Part shown: one piece after another, positions 1-8,147 of the stretch | Numbering within the stretch: the stretch's first letter is position 1 | Layout of the letters: the number at the start of each line of letters is the position of its first letter | DNA from: CAVUAT01 sp963848045 | Lineage (GTDB): Bacteria; Actinomycetota; Thermoleophilia; Solirubrobacterales; 70-9 | Assembly (NCBI GenBank): GCA_963848045.1 | Contig: CAWKCC010000003.1 | Location: 310,001 to 374,000 of the forward strand | Direction: 5' to 3' | Length of the DNA: 64,000 bases | Notes under the pieces: generated by a model | What the model saw: only the letters and a program-made list of their open reading frames with translations | What the model was told of the DNA's origin: nothing | Databases searched by the model: none | Program-made: the position numbers and the translations under genes

Positions 1-650
1 TCGTCGGTCAGGAGGCGATCCGCCAGATGGAGCTGGCCGGCGAGGCGCCCGACGTCGTCGTCGGCTGCGTCGGAGGCGGATCGAACTTCGCCGGGATCGC
101 CTACCCCTTCGTGCGCGGCAACCTCCGCGAGGGCAACAAGACCCGCTTCGTCGCCGCCGAGCCCGCCGCCTGCCCGACGCTGACCCGAGGGCGCTACGCA
201 TACGACTACGGCGACACGGTCGGCATGACCCCGCTGATGCCGATGTACACGCTGGGCCACGACTTCGTGCCACCACCGGTCCACGCAGGCGGCCTCCGCT
301 ACCACGGGGACGCCCCCGGCCTCTGCGCGCTGGTCAAGGAGGGGCTGGTCGAGGCGGTGGCGATCAAGCAGACTGCGGCCTTCGAGGCCGCTGTGCGCTT
401 CGCGCGCTGCGAGGGCATCATCCCGGCCCCCGAGCCTGCCCACGCCTTGCGCGCGGTCTTCGACGAGGCCGAGGCCGCCAAGCAGGCCGGCGAGGAGCGC
501 GTGATCCTCGTCAACCTCTGCGGGCACGGCCACTTTGACATGGGTGCCTACGACGCCTACCTCTCGGGCAAGCTCGAGGACCTCGACATGCCCGAGGCCG
601 ACCTCGACGCCTCGCTCGCGAGCCTGCCCGAAGCCCCGGCGCTCGCCTAG
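1..650 (+). CDS. trpB2: Tryptophan synthase beta-like chain (TrpB2 type), 3' part only
   Basis: The frame is open from base 3, so the N-terminal half lies outside the window and about 215 residues remain. The visible part has the glycine-rich phosphate-binding loop of PLP fold-type II enzymes (GCVGGGSNFAG), the HAGGLRYHG segment typical of the TrpB2 subgroup, a conserved E in GIIPAPEPAHA, and the late NLCGHGHFD stretch. Enzymes of this family join indole and serine to make tryptophan in the cytoplasm; TrpB2 forms often act without TrpA. The PLP lysine is not in view. The gene ends five bases before the stop of the convergent thioesterase gene. Family assignment is firm; TrpB2 rather than TrpB1 is judged from the HAGGLRYHG motif. 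Confidence 0.88.
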   Translation, partial: VGQEAIRQMELAGEAPDVVVGCVGGGSNFAGIAYPFVRGNLREGNKTRFVAAEPAACPTLTRGRYAYDYGDTVGMTPLMPMYTLGHDFVPPPVHAGGLRYHGDAPGLCALVKEGLVEAVAIKQTAAFEAAVRFARCEGIIPAPEPAHALRAVFDEAEAAKQAGEERVILVNLCGHGHFDMGAYDAYLSGKLEDLDMPEADLDASLASLPEAPALA

Positions 651-654
651 CCCG

Positions 655-1089
655 CTAGGGGCGGGGCCGCTCCTCGGAGCCCTCCTCTGCCGCATAGCGG
701 GCGAGCCCTGAGCGGATCCTCTCGGGGATGGCGATCGTCTCGCCCCGGGCGGTCGCGACGAAGACGTGTCGCAGCTCGCCCTCGGCGACCGGCTCGCCCT
801 CGCGCTCGAGCCGGAACCGGGTGGTCATCGAGGTGTTGCCGAGTCTGGCGACGGTGATCGCCACCACGAACTGATCGTCGAACCGCAGCGGCGAGAGGTA
901 GCGGATCCCGGCTTCGGCCACGACGATGTCGGTGCCGTCGGCCATCATTTCCTCGTAGCCCCCCGCCTCGCGCCAGAGCTCGGTGATCCCGATGTCGAAG
1001 TAGGCGAGGTAATGAGAGTTGAAGACGACGCCCTGCGGGTCGCACTCGTGGTAGCGGACCCGCAGGCCGTAGCGGAAGGGCTCGCTCAA
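655..1089 (-). CDS. Acyl-CoA thioesterase, hotdog fold (YbgC/4-HBT type)
   Basis: This 144-residue protein has the 4-hydroxybenzoyl-CoA thioesterase layout: a beta strand ending in RVRYHECDPQGVVFNSHY, where the Asp is the usual catalytic residue, followed by the long helix of the hotdog fold. It is expected to hydrolyse a short or aromatic acyl-CoA in the cytoplasm. It starts 10 bases after the malyl-CoA lyase-like gene on the same strand, so the two are probably co-transcribed. That setting makes malyl-CoA or a related C4/C5 CoA ester a possible substrate, but this is inference from position only. An alternative frame on the same strand is open but carries no motif. Confidence 0.8.
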   Translation of the reverse strand: MSEPFRYGLRVRYHECDPQGVVFNSHYLAYFDIGITELWREAGGYEEMMADGTDIVVAEAGIRYLSPLRFDDQFVVAITVARLGNTSMTTRFRLEREGEPVAEGELRHVFVATARGETIAIPERIRSGLARYAAEEGSEERPRP

Positions 1090-1099
1090 CTCCCCGTCC

Positions 1100-2158
1100 T
1101 CAGGACTTCATGCCGTAGGCATCGGCCAGCTCCGGGTCCTTCCTGGCGAGCATCTCGGCGAGGTCGACCATCACCTTGCACTGCTTCCAGGTCGCGTCGT
1201 CCTGCATCTTGCCGTCGATCATGTGCACCCCCTTGCCGTCGGGGATCGCCTCCAGCACCTTCTTCGCGAACAGGACCTCGTCGGGCGGCGGGCTGAAGAC
1301 CTTCTTGGCGATCTCGATCTGCACCGGGTGCAGCGACCAGGCGCCGACGCATCCCATCAGGAAGGCCGACCGGAACTGTGTCTCGCAGCCGGCCGTGTCC
1401 TTGATGTCGCCGAAGGGCCCGTAGAAGGGGAGGATGTCGTTGGAGGCGCAGGCGTCCACCATGCGGGCGATCGAGTAGTGCCAGAGGTCCTGCTGGGAGC
1501 TGACACGGTCCGTGTCGGGGCTCTCGGGATCCTCGGGATCCTCCATCACCCGGTAGCCGGGGTGGCCACCGCCCACACGCGTGGTCTTCATCCGCCGCGA
1601 GGCGGCCAGGTCGGCCGGGCCGAAGCTCATCCCCTGCATGCGGGGGCTCGCCGAGGCGATCTGCTCGAGGTTGACCACGCCCTGCGCGGTCTCGAGGATG
1701 GCGTGGATCAGGATCGGGCGCCTCACCTCGGCCTTCGCCTCGAGCTGGGCGAGCAGCTGGTCCACGTAGTGGATGTCCCAGGGCCCCTCGACCTTCGGCA
1801 CCATCATCACCTCGAGGCTGTCGCCGATCTCGGTGACCAGCTCGGTGATGTCGTCGAGCACCCAGGGGCTCTCGAGGGAGTTGACCCGGGTCCAGAGCGC
1901 GGTGTCGCCGACGTCGACCTGCTTGCCGACCTCGATCAGCCCCTCGCGCGCCGGGACCTTCTTCTCCACGGGAACCGCGTCCTCCAGGTTGCCCAGCAGG
2001 ATGTCGGCCTGCATGGCCATGTCGGGGACCTTCGCCCTCATCTTCTCGTTTGACGCGTCGAAGAAGTGGATCATCCGCGATGGCTTGACGGGGATCTCGC
2101 GCAGCGGCTCGGGCGCGCCGATCGCCATCGGCTTGAAGAAGTCCCTGGGATTTCTCAA
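1100..2158 (-). CDS. mcl: L-malyl-CoA / beta-methylmalyl-CoA lyase (HpcH/HpaI, CitE superfamily)
   Basis: A 352-residue TIM-barrel lyase. The N-terminal strand has PSRMIHFFDASNEKM, followed by the substrate-binding Arg in WTRVNSLES, the metal-binding Glu in HAILETAQG and the Asp in SFGPADLAASRRM. This length and pattern fit malyl-CoA lyases of the ethylmalonyl-CoA pathway, which cleave methylmalyl-CoA to glyoxylate and propionyl-CoA and interconvert malyl-CoA with glyoxylate and acetyl-CoA. The start is TTG, chosen because AGGAGG lies four bases upstream at 2162-2167; the first in-frame ATG is 10 codons later. The pathway context (ccr, ecm, a MaoC hydratase and an acyl-CoA dehydrogenase within 20 kb) supports the role. 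A citrate-lyase-like paralogue with another acyl-CoA is the alternative. Confidence 0.8.
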   Translation of the reverse strand: MRNPRDFFKPMAIGAPEPLREIPVKPSRMIHFFDASNEKMRAKVPDMAMQADILLGNLEDAVPVEKKVPAREGLIEVGKQVDVGDTALWTRVNSLESPWVLDDITELVTEIGDSLEVMMVPKVEGPWDIHYVDQLLAQLEAKAEVRRPILIHAILETAQGVVNLEQIASASPRMQGMSFGPADLAASRRMKTTRVGGGHPGYRVMEDPEDPESPDTDRVSSQQDLWHYSIARMVDACASNDILPFYGPFGDIKDTAGCETQFRSAFLMGCVGAWSLHPVQIEIAKKVFSPPPDEVLFAKKVLEAIPDGKGVHMIDGKMQDDATWKQCKVMVDLAEMLARKDPELADAYGMKS

Positions 2159-2248
2159 TTCGCCTCCTGGTCGGGTTGCGATGCAGCGTCAACGCTATAG
2201 AGCGGGCCTTGCCGGTGACTGCCCGCAGCCGTCGCCCTGCCCTGGGGA

Positions 2249-2254
2249 TAGCCT
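2249..2254 (+). promoter_or_regulatory. -10 box of a probably leaderless gene
   Basis: TAGCCT ends six bases before the GTG start at 2261, the geometry of a leaderless transcript. No Shine-Dalgarno sequence is seen and no clear -35 box. The same TANNNT box recurs at this distance before many genes in the window. Confidence 0.5.
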
Positions 2255-2260
2255 GCAGTC

Positions 2261-2707
2261 GTGCACACGGTCAGAGCCGCCGTCGCCGGCGAGGTCGAGC
2301 GCGTCATGGGGATGTACGAATGGCTGTTCGCGCCGCCGGGCAGCGTGCCGCCACTCTGGGACCCCGGGCGAGCACGGGAGGCGATCGCCGAGGCGATCGC
2401 GGGGGAGGAGAGCGTGATCCTGGTGGCGGAGCACAGGGCGGAGCTGCTGGGGTTCTGCAGCGCCTATATCGATCTCAACTCGGTGCGCTACGGCCTGCGC
2501 TGCTGGGTGGAGGACCTGGCGGTCAGCCCCGAGCACCGCTCCGAAGGGAGCGGCAAGGCGTTGCTCGACGCCGCCAAGGCCTGGGCGCGCGAGCGCGGCG
2601 CCACACATCTCGAGCTCGACAGCGGCCGAGCCCGGACCGATGCCCATCGCTTCTACGAGCGCGAGCGACCGGCCTGGCAGGGGCTGCAATACACCTGGAC
2701 GCTGTGA
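2261..2707 (+). CDS. GNAT-family N-acetyltransferase
   Basis: A 148-residue single-domain GNAT protein. The core strand VEDLAVSPEHRSEGSGKALL holds the acetyl-CoA pyrophosphate-binding loop (R-x-x-G-x-G/A type) and is followed by the helix and strand ending in HLELDSGRARTDAHRFYERE, the usual beta5-alpha5 part. It should transfer an acetyl group to an amine, but the substrate cannot be read from sequence. It starts with GTG at 2261, directly behind a TAGCCT box, and stands alone between the divergent malyl-CoA lyase gene and the PadR gene. No neighbour suggests a pathway. Confidence 0.8.
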   Translation: MHTVRAAVAGEVERVMGMYEWLFAPPGSVPPLWDPGRAREAIAEAIAGEESVILVAEHRAELLGFCSAYIDLNSVRYGLRCWVEDLAVSPEHRSEGSGKALLDAAKAWARERGATHLELDSGRARTDAHRFYERERPAWQGLQYTWTL

Positions 2708-2750
2708 GGGGGCGGGCGCGATCCGCCGTCTGCGTCCCGTCTCTCCGATC

Positions 2751-2778
2751 TGTTACGATATATCGCGTTATATGAACA
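2751..2778 (+). promoter_or_regulatory. Candidate PadR operator overlapping the promoter
   Basis: A conspicuous AT-rich island in GC-rich DNA. It is an imperfect 28-bp dyad of the form TGTT-n3-ATA-n3-CG-n3-TAT-n3-AACA and lies 20 bases before the padR start. Possible -10 hexamers TACGAT (2754-2759) and TTATAT (2768-2773) fall inside it. PadR proteins commonly bind dyads in their own promoter and repress it, so autoregulation is the simplest reading. Confidence 0.5.
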
Positions 2779-2797
2779 CAGATCAGAAGGAGTACGT

Positions 2798-3325
2798 ATG
2801 CATGGCACACGACACGGCCGCCGACGCCGCAGCGCTCGCGGGGCCGGCCAGATGAGGGGCTACGGACCCGGATACGGGCCGCGCCGCCACCGGCGCAAGC
2901 GCGGCGACGTCCGCACCGCGATCCTCGCCCTGATCTCCGAGCGGGAGATGCACGGCTACGAGATCATCCAGGAGCTCGAGCAGCGCTCGGGCGGGCGCTG
3001 GCGCCCCAGCGCCGGCTCGATCTACCCGACCCTGCAGCTGCTCGAGGACGAGGGGCTGATCCGGGGTGAGGAGGCCGACGGCAAGCGGGTCTTCTCGCTT
3101 ACGGACGAGGGCGGCAAGGCCGCCGAGGCGATCGCGGATCGCGAGCGGCCCTGGGAAGGCGGCGACGAGGACTCGGCGCACCACAAGCTCCGCACCGAGG
3201 CCTTTCGCCTGCGCGCGGCGCTCGCCCAGATCGGGCAGGCGGGTGACGAGGGGCAGGTCGCAAAGGCGGTCGAGATCCTCACCGACGCGCGCCGCCGCCT
3301 CTACGCGATCCTGGCCGAGGAGTAG
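2798..3325 (+). CDS. PadR-family transcriptional regulator
   Basis: A 175-residue protein with a basic, Arg/Gly-rich tail of about 35 residues before a PadR winged helix. The helix-turn-helix core includes ISEREMHGYEIIQELEQRSG and the PadR signature AGSIYPTLQLLEDEGLI, followed by the wing (KRVFSLTDEGGK). A C-terminal helical region of about 70 residues probably dimerises. The ATG at 2798 is chosen because AGAAGGAG lies five bases upstream; a second ATG four bases later is out of frame. It is alone in its transcription unit, and no transporter or efflux pump lies next to it, so autoregulation is plain but other targets are unknown. A hairpin terminator follows at 3343. Confidence 0.85.
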   Translation: MHGTRHGRRRRSARGAGQMRGYGPGYGPRRHRRKRGDVRTAILALISEREMHGYEIIQELEQRSGGRWRPSAGSIYPTLQLLEDEGLIRGEEADGKRVFSLTDEGGKAAEAIADRERPWEGGDEDSAHHKLRTEAFRLRAALAQIGQAGDEGQVAKAVEILTDARRRLYAILAEE

Positions 3326-3342
3326 GCGAAGAGCAGTAGCGC

Positions 3343-3368
3343 CGGCGGGGGCCGAGGGGCCCCCGCCG
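3343..3368 (+). terminator. Hairpin terminator after the PadR gene
   Basis: An 11-bp perfect GC stem (CGGCGGGGGCC pairing with GGCCCCCGCCG) with a four-base loop, 18 bases after the padR stop codon. It lacks a T-tract, as is common in actinobacteria. Confidence 0.65.
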
Positions 3369-3433
3369 ATATCCTCTGTCCTCGCTTCGCGTCCGCGCGG
3401 GCGCCCACCGAATCGACTACCGAGAAGGAGCCC

Positions 3434-4662
3434 ATGGCCGTAGCAGCCGCGAGCACAGAGAGCCAGACCGCCGCCTACGAGGAGATCACCGACGACCAGA
3501 AGGCGATCGTCGAGATGGTCCGGCAGTTCGTCGACGAGCAGATCATCCCCAATGCCGAGGAATACGACGCCGAGGACAAGTTCCCCGAGGAGATCGTCGA
3601 GCAGATGAAGGAGCTGGGCCTGTTCGGCGTCACGATCCCCGAGGAGTACGGCGGCATGGGGCTCGACCTCGCCACCTACGCGCTGATCGTCGAGGAGCTC
3701 TCACGCGGCTGGATCTCGATCTCCGGCGTGGTCAACACCCACTTCATCGGCTCCTACCTGCTGATGAAGTTCGGCACCGACGAGCAGAAGCAGCACTTCC
3801 TGCCGAAGATGGCGACCGGCGAGATCCGCGCCGCCTTCTCGCTCTCGGAGCCCGAGGTCGGCTCTGACGTTCAGGGGATCAAGTCCGCCGCCACCCGCGA
3901 CGGTGACGACTGGGTCCTGGAGGGGCAGAAGATGTGGGTCACCAACGGGCTCGGCTCGGGAGTCGTCTTCGTGCTGATGAAGACGGACACGAAGGCCGAT
4001 CCTCCCTACAAGGGGATGACCTGCTTCATCACCGAGAAGGAGCCCTGGGTCGAGAAGAACGATGGCGACTTCGCGGGCCTCGAGATCCCGCCCAAGATCA
4101 AGAAGATGGGCTACAAGGGCGTCGAGTCGACCGAGCTCATCTATTCCGGCTACCGCTGCTCGGACGATCGCGTGCTCGGTGGCGCCGAGGGCGTCGGCAA
4201 GGGCTTCGGTCAGATGATGGATGCGCTCGAGGTGGGCCGGGTCAACGTCGCCGCCCGCGGCGTCGGAATCGCCCAGCGAGCGCTGGAGCTGGCGCTGCGC
4301 TACTCGCAGGAGCGCAAGACGTTCGGCAAGCCGATCGCCCAGCACCAGGCGATCCTGTTCAAGCTTGCCGACATGGCGACCAAGATCGAGGCCGCCCGGC
4401 TCGTCACGCGCAAGGCGGCCCGGATGAAGGACGCCGGCGAGCGCTCGGACCTTGAGGCCGGGATGGCGAAGTTGATCGCCTCCGAGACCGGGAAGGAATG
4501 CGTCGAGGAGTCGTTCCGCATCCATGGCGGCTACGGCTACTCGAAGGAGTACGAGATCGAGCGCCTCTACCGCGACGCGCCGCTGCTGCTGATCGGGGAG
4601 GGCACCTCCGAGATCCAGCGCATGGTGATCGGCAAGAAGCTGCTCGAGCGCAACAAGGTCTG

Positions 4663-4663
<1 letters not shown>
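3434..4663 (+). CDS. msd: Acyl-CoA dehydrogenase, candidate methylsuccinyl-CoA dehydrogenase
   Basis: A 409-residue FAD enzyme of the acyl-CoA dehydrogenase family. Visible are FGVTIPEEYGGMGLD, the FAD/substrate loop AFSLSEPEVGSDVQGIK, the QERKTFGKPI helix, RIHGGYGY, and the catalytic Glu389 in IGEGTSEIQR. Members oxidise an acyl-CoA at C2-C3 and pass electrons to ETF. Methylsuccinyl-CoA is proposed because ccr, ecm, a mesaconyl-CoA hydratase candidate and malyl-CoA lyase surround it. Motifs such as EELSRGWI and the closely similar C-terminal half also recall that group as I remember it. It lacks the long N-terminal extension of the proteobacterial enzyme. The start has AGAAGGAG upstream. Its TGA overlaps the ATG of the next gene. 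A general short-chain dehydrogenase is the alternative. Confidence 0.75.
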
Positions 4664-5347
<684 letters not shown>

Positions 5348-5360
5348 TAGCACTCACGGC

Positions 5361-5723
5361 ATGGCGTCGACCCCCGAGCTGATCAGGACCGCGGTGGAGC
5401 GCTTCCAGGCCGACGTGCCTGCGCTCGCCAACCTCAAGCTCGTCTTCAACCTGGACCTGCGCGCCCGGGGCGACCTGCAGCAGTACCGCGTCGAGCTGCC
5501 AGGGCCCGAGATCTCCAAGGGCATGGCCGAGGACGCGCGCGTCAGCGTCGAGATGCCGCGGTCCAGTTTCAACGAGCTGGCCACCGACGGCGACGCCAGT
5601 GACTATCGCCATGCGTACGATCAGGGCCAGATCAAGGTCAGCGGCGACCCGGGCATTCAGAAGCTGATCGCCCAGGTGATAGAGCGCCACGAAGCGCGCG
5701 CCAAGACCAAGAAGGTCCGCTAG
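5361..5723 (+). CDS. SCP2-like sterol/lipid-binding domain protein
   Basis: A 120-residue single-domain protein starting at ATG 5361, 13 bases after the SDR stop. The pattern of LKLVFNLDLRARGDLQQYRV, a central acidic stretch and the closing GQIKVSGDPGIQKLIAQV resembles the SCP2 sterol-carrier fold, which binds fatty acyl-CoA or other lipids in a hydrophobic tunnel. In actinobacteria such stand-alone domains often sit among acyl-CoA genes, as here between the dehydrogenases and the MaoC hydratase. It has no catalytic motif and is probably a carrier or an accessory to acyl-CoA handling. The family call is from pattern only. Confidence 0.6.
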   Translation: MASTPELIRTAVERFQADVPALANLKLVFNLDLRARGDLQQYRVELPGPEISKGMAEDARVSVEMPRSSFNELATDGDASDYRHAYDQGQIKVSGDPGIQKLIAQVIERHEARAKTKKVR

Positions 5724-5801
5724 CGCGACATCCGCCACCGGGTACGATCCCGCGCCGCGGCGGAGGGGCACCCCACACACCTCAAGGAGACGCAGAGAAC
5801 C

Positions 5802-6326
5802 ATGAGCGACGAGACCCACGATCTGATCACAGACCAAGCCGGCCGAGAGGCCTCGGGGGCGCACGAGTACGGGCGCTACCTGGAGGAGTTTGAGGTCGGT
5901 GCGGTCTACAAGCACTGGCCGGCCAAGACCGTGACCGAGGCCGACGATCACCTCTTCTGCCTGATCACGATGAACCACCACCCGCTGCACCTCAACGACG
6001 TCTACGCGTCGGAGTCCCAGCAGGGCCGGAACGTGGTGGTTGGCCCCCTCGTCTACTCGCTGGCTCTCGGCATGTCGGTCAGCGATGTCTCGGGCAAGGC
6101 GATAGCGAACCTTGCAACCGAGGAGCTCAGCCACCCGGCCCCCGTCTTTCACGGCGACACGCTCTACTGTGAGTCGGAGGTGCTGGACGTGAGGCCCTCG
6201 AAGTCAAAGCAGGACCGAGGGGTAGTTCGGGTGCATACCCGTGTTTACAAGCAGGACGGCACGCTGGTCGCGGAGTTCAAGCGCGCCGTGCTGGTTCCCC
6301 GCAAGAACCCAGGAGAGGATGCATAG
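5802..6326 (+). CDS. mch: MaoC-type hydratase, candidate mesaconyl-CoA hydratase
   Basis: A 174-residue hotdog-fold protein of the MaoC dehydratase family. The hydratase-2 region reads VTEADDHLFCLITMNHHPLH, with the His of the active-site loop, followed by NVVVGPLVYSLALGMS. Such enzymes add water to a trans-enoyl-CoA. In the ethylmalonyl-CoA pathway a MaoC protein hydrates mesaconyl-CoA to methylmalyl-CoA, the substrate of the lyase at 1100-2158. Actinobacterial versions are about this short. AAGGAG lies about 12 bases before the ATG, and a TACGAT box about 55 bases upstream could be its -10. It is followed without a gap by a small ORF. A generic enoyl-CoA hydratase is the alternative. Confidence 0.7.
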   Translation: MSDETHDLITDQAGREASGAHEYGRYLEEFEVGAVYKHWPAKTVTEADDHLFCLITMNHHPLHLNDVYASESQQGRNVVVGPLVYSLALGMSVSDVSGKAIANLATEELSHPAPVFHGDTLYCESEVLDVRPSKSKQDRGVVRVHTRVYKQDGTLVAEFKRAVLVPRKNPGEDA

Positions 6327-6524
6327 ATGGTCAACTTCAAGAAGCTCACTGACAAGGCGAAGGATCAGGTGGAGAAGCGCGGTGGCACCGAGAGCCTCAA
6401 GCAGGACATGGGCGAGCTCAAGGACATCGCCAAGGGCAAGGGCAGCCTCAAGGACAAGGCCAAGGCAGCCGGCAAGGCGGTCAAGGATCCCGGGGCCGAG
6501 GGGCCCGGCGAGCCTAACGGGTAG
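6327..6524 (+). CDS. Small lysine-rich hypothetical protein
   Basis: A 65-residue, highly charged protein beginning at the ATG that abuts the TAG of the MaoC gene. It is almost all predicted helix with repeated K-D/A-K-x-x patterns (LTDKAKDQVEKR, LKDKAKAAGKAVKD) and a Pro/Gly-rich end. The composition recalls small actinobacterial helical proteins annotated as MT0933/Rv0909-like antitoxins and CsbD-like stress proteins, but no toxin partner is adjacent. Translation is probably coupled to the hydratase. No function can be assigned. Confidence 0.55.
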   Translation: MVNFKKLTDKAKDQVEKRGGTESLKQDMGELKDIAKGKGSLKDKAKAAGKAVKDPGAEGPGEPNG

Positions 6525-8108
6525 TTGCGGCGTTTGGGGCTGCTGCTGGCGCTCGCGGGAGCCGCGAGCGCGCTGCACGGCGGCGCGGCGTGGGGCGCGA
6601 GCTTCGCAGTTGACAGCAGCAGCGACTTCGGGTCGCTGGGATCCACCGCTGACGGGATCTGCGACGCCGACGACGGTAACGCCGGCGTCCAGACCTGCAC
6701 CCTGAGGGCGGCCGTCCGCGAGGCCAACGGAACCCCTGGGGCCGACACGATCACGCTGCCCGACCTTGGAGCCCCCTACCTCCTGTCGCTGGGGCCCGCA
6801 GGCGAGGACCTGGCGGTGGGTGGTGACCTGGACGTGCGCGAGAGCGTCACGATCACGGGCAGCGGCCAGCCGGTGATCGACGCCGGCTCGGCGGACCGGG
6901 TGCTCCACCTGGGGCCCGCCTCGACCAGCCCGAGCGTGAGTGTCAACGGAGTGGAGGTCAGGGGCGGGGGAGGGGCGGCCCGCGGAGCGGGTGTGCTCGG
7001 CGACAGTGGCACAACGGTGCTCAACTCGGTCACCGTCGACGGCAACACCGCTTCCAGCGGTGGCGGCGGCGCCCGGGGGGGAGGCGTTTGGCTGGAGCCG
7101 GGGGGGATCCACTCGATCGTGGCCTCGACGATCTCGCGCAACACGGCCGACGGGCAGACGGGGGCAGAGGGAGGGGGGCTGGGAGTGGCCGCCGGCGCCG
7201 TGGTCAACATCGCCAACTCGACGATCAGCGAGAACTCCGTCAGCTCTGCGGCGGGGCCGACGGGCGGGGGCGGCCTCTCGAACCTCGGCATCGCCGCGCT
7301 CTCGCAGACCACCCTCCATGCCAATGAGGCGACCGGGGCGACGGGAGCCGCGGGCGGATCGATCCAGGGCGCCGGCGGCGGCAGCACCACCCTGCGCGCG
7401 TCGATCATCTCGGCGGGCCTGGCCGGCGCCGGCACCGAGAACTGCGACGTGAGCGGCGGCTCGATCATCAGCCAGGGGGGCAACCTCGAGGCGCCTGGGC
7501 TGGCGGGCGCGAGCCAATGCAACCTGCTCGTTTCGCTCGACCGCTTTGCTGGGAGCGCGGGAGTCACCGACCTCGCCGATCGCGGCGGGCCGACCGAGAC
7601 CCACGCCCTGTTCAACGGGAGCCCCGCGCTTGACGCGGTCCCCTCCTGCTTCCCGTTCGCCAGCGACCAGCGGGGCCTGCCCCGCCCAGGCGGCCCAGCC
7701 TGCGAGATCGGCTCCTTCGAGCGCCAGGTCCTGGCTCCCCCCGAGAACGAGTGCTTCGGCAGGATCCCGACGATCGTGGGCACCGACGGGGGCGAGAAGA
7801 TCATCGGGACTCCCGGCCCCGACGTGATCGTCGGCAAGGGGGGCAACGACCTGATCAAGAGCCGGGGCGGCAAGGACACGGTCTGCGCCGGCAAGGGTAG
7901 GGACCGCGTCTACGGCGCCGGCGCGGCCGATCTCATCGCGGGCGGGGACGGAGGCGATCGCCTCTTCGGCCAGGCGGGCAGGGACAGGCTGCTCGGCAGA
8001 GCGGGCAGGGACTTCCTCAACGGCGGCAAGCGACGCGACTTCCTGAACGGCGGCAGCGGCCGCGACACCTGCCGCGGCTCGCGCAAGGACAAGCTGCGCA
8101 GCTGCTGA
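6525..8108 (+). CDS. Secreted CSLREA-type beta-helix protein with C-terminal RTX calcium repeats
   Basis: A 527-residue exported protein. A Sec signal peptide covers about residues 1-24. The CSLREA-type motif CTLRAAVREANG near residue 60 opens a parallel beta-helix region rich in short Gly/Ser/Thr repeats (about 100-390). The C-terminal 110 residues carry hemolysin-type nonapeptides such as GGNDLIKSRGGKD, GRAGRDFLNGG and GGSGRDTC, which bind calcium in related proteins. No type I secretion genes are nearby, so calcium probably drives folding outside the cell after Sec export. The start is TTG directly after the TAG of the preceding small ORF; no ATG lies upstream in frame, and the signal peptide supports this start. 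The function is unknown: perhaps a surface or adhesion protein. Confidence 0.75.
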   Translation: MRRLGLLLALAGAASALHGGAAWGASFAVDSSSDFGSLGSTADGICDADDGNAGVQTCTLRAAVREANGTPGADTITLPDLGAPYLLSLGPAGEDLAVGGDLDVRESVTITGSGQPVIDAGSADRVLHLGPASTSPSVSVNGVEVRGGGGAARGAGVLGDSGTTVLNSVTVDGNTASSGGGGARGGGVWLEPGGIHSIVASTISRNTADGQTGAEGGGLGVAAGAVVNIANSTISENSVSSAAGPTGGGGLSNLGIAALSQTTLHANEATGATGAAGGSIQGAGGGSTTLRASIISAGLAGAGTENCDVSGGSIISQGGNLEAPGLAGASQCNLLVSLDRFAGSAGVTDLADRGGPTETHALFNGSPALDAVPSCFPFASDQRGLPRPGGPACEIGSFERQVLAPPENECFGRIPTIVGTDGGEKIIGTPGPDVIVGKGGNDLIKSRGGKDTVCAGKGRDRVYGAGAADLIAGGDGGDRLFGQAGRDRLLGRAGRDFLNGGKRRDFLNGGSGRDTCRGSRKDKLRSC

Positions 8109-8147
8109 GCGTCAACGCCGACGCGGGGGATGCTGAGGCTCCGCTCC

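Noticed and set aside
6327..6524. Toxin-antitoxin pair
   Set aside because: The small ORF resembles antitoxin-like helical proteins in composition only, and no toxin gene is next to it.
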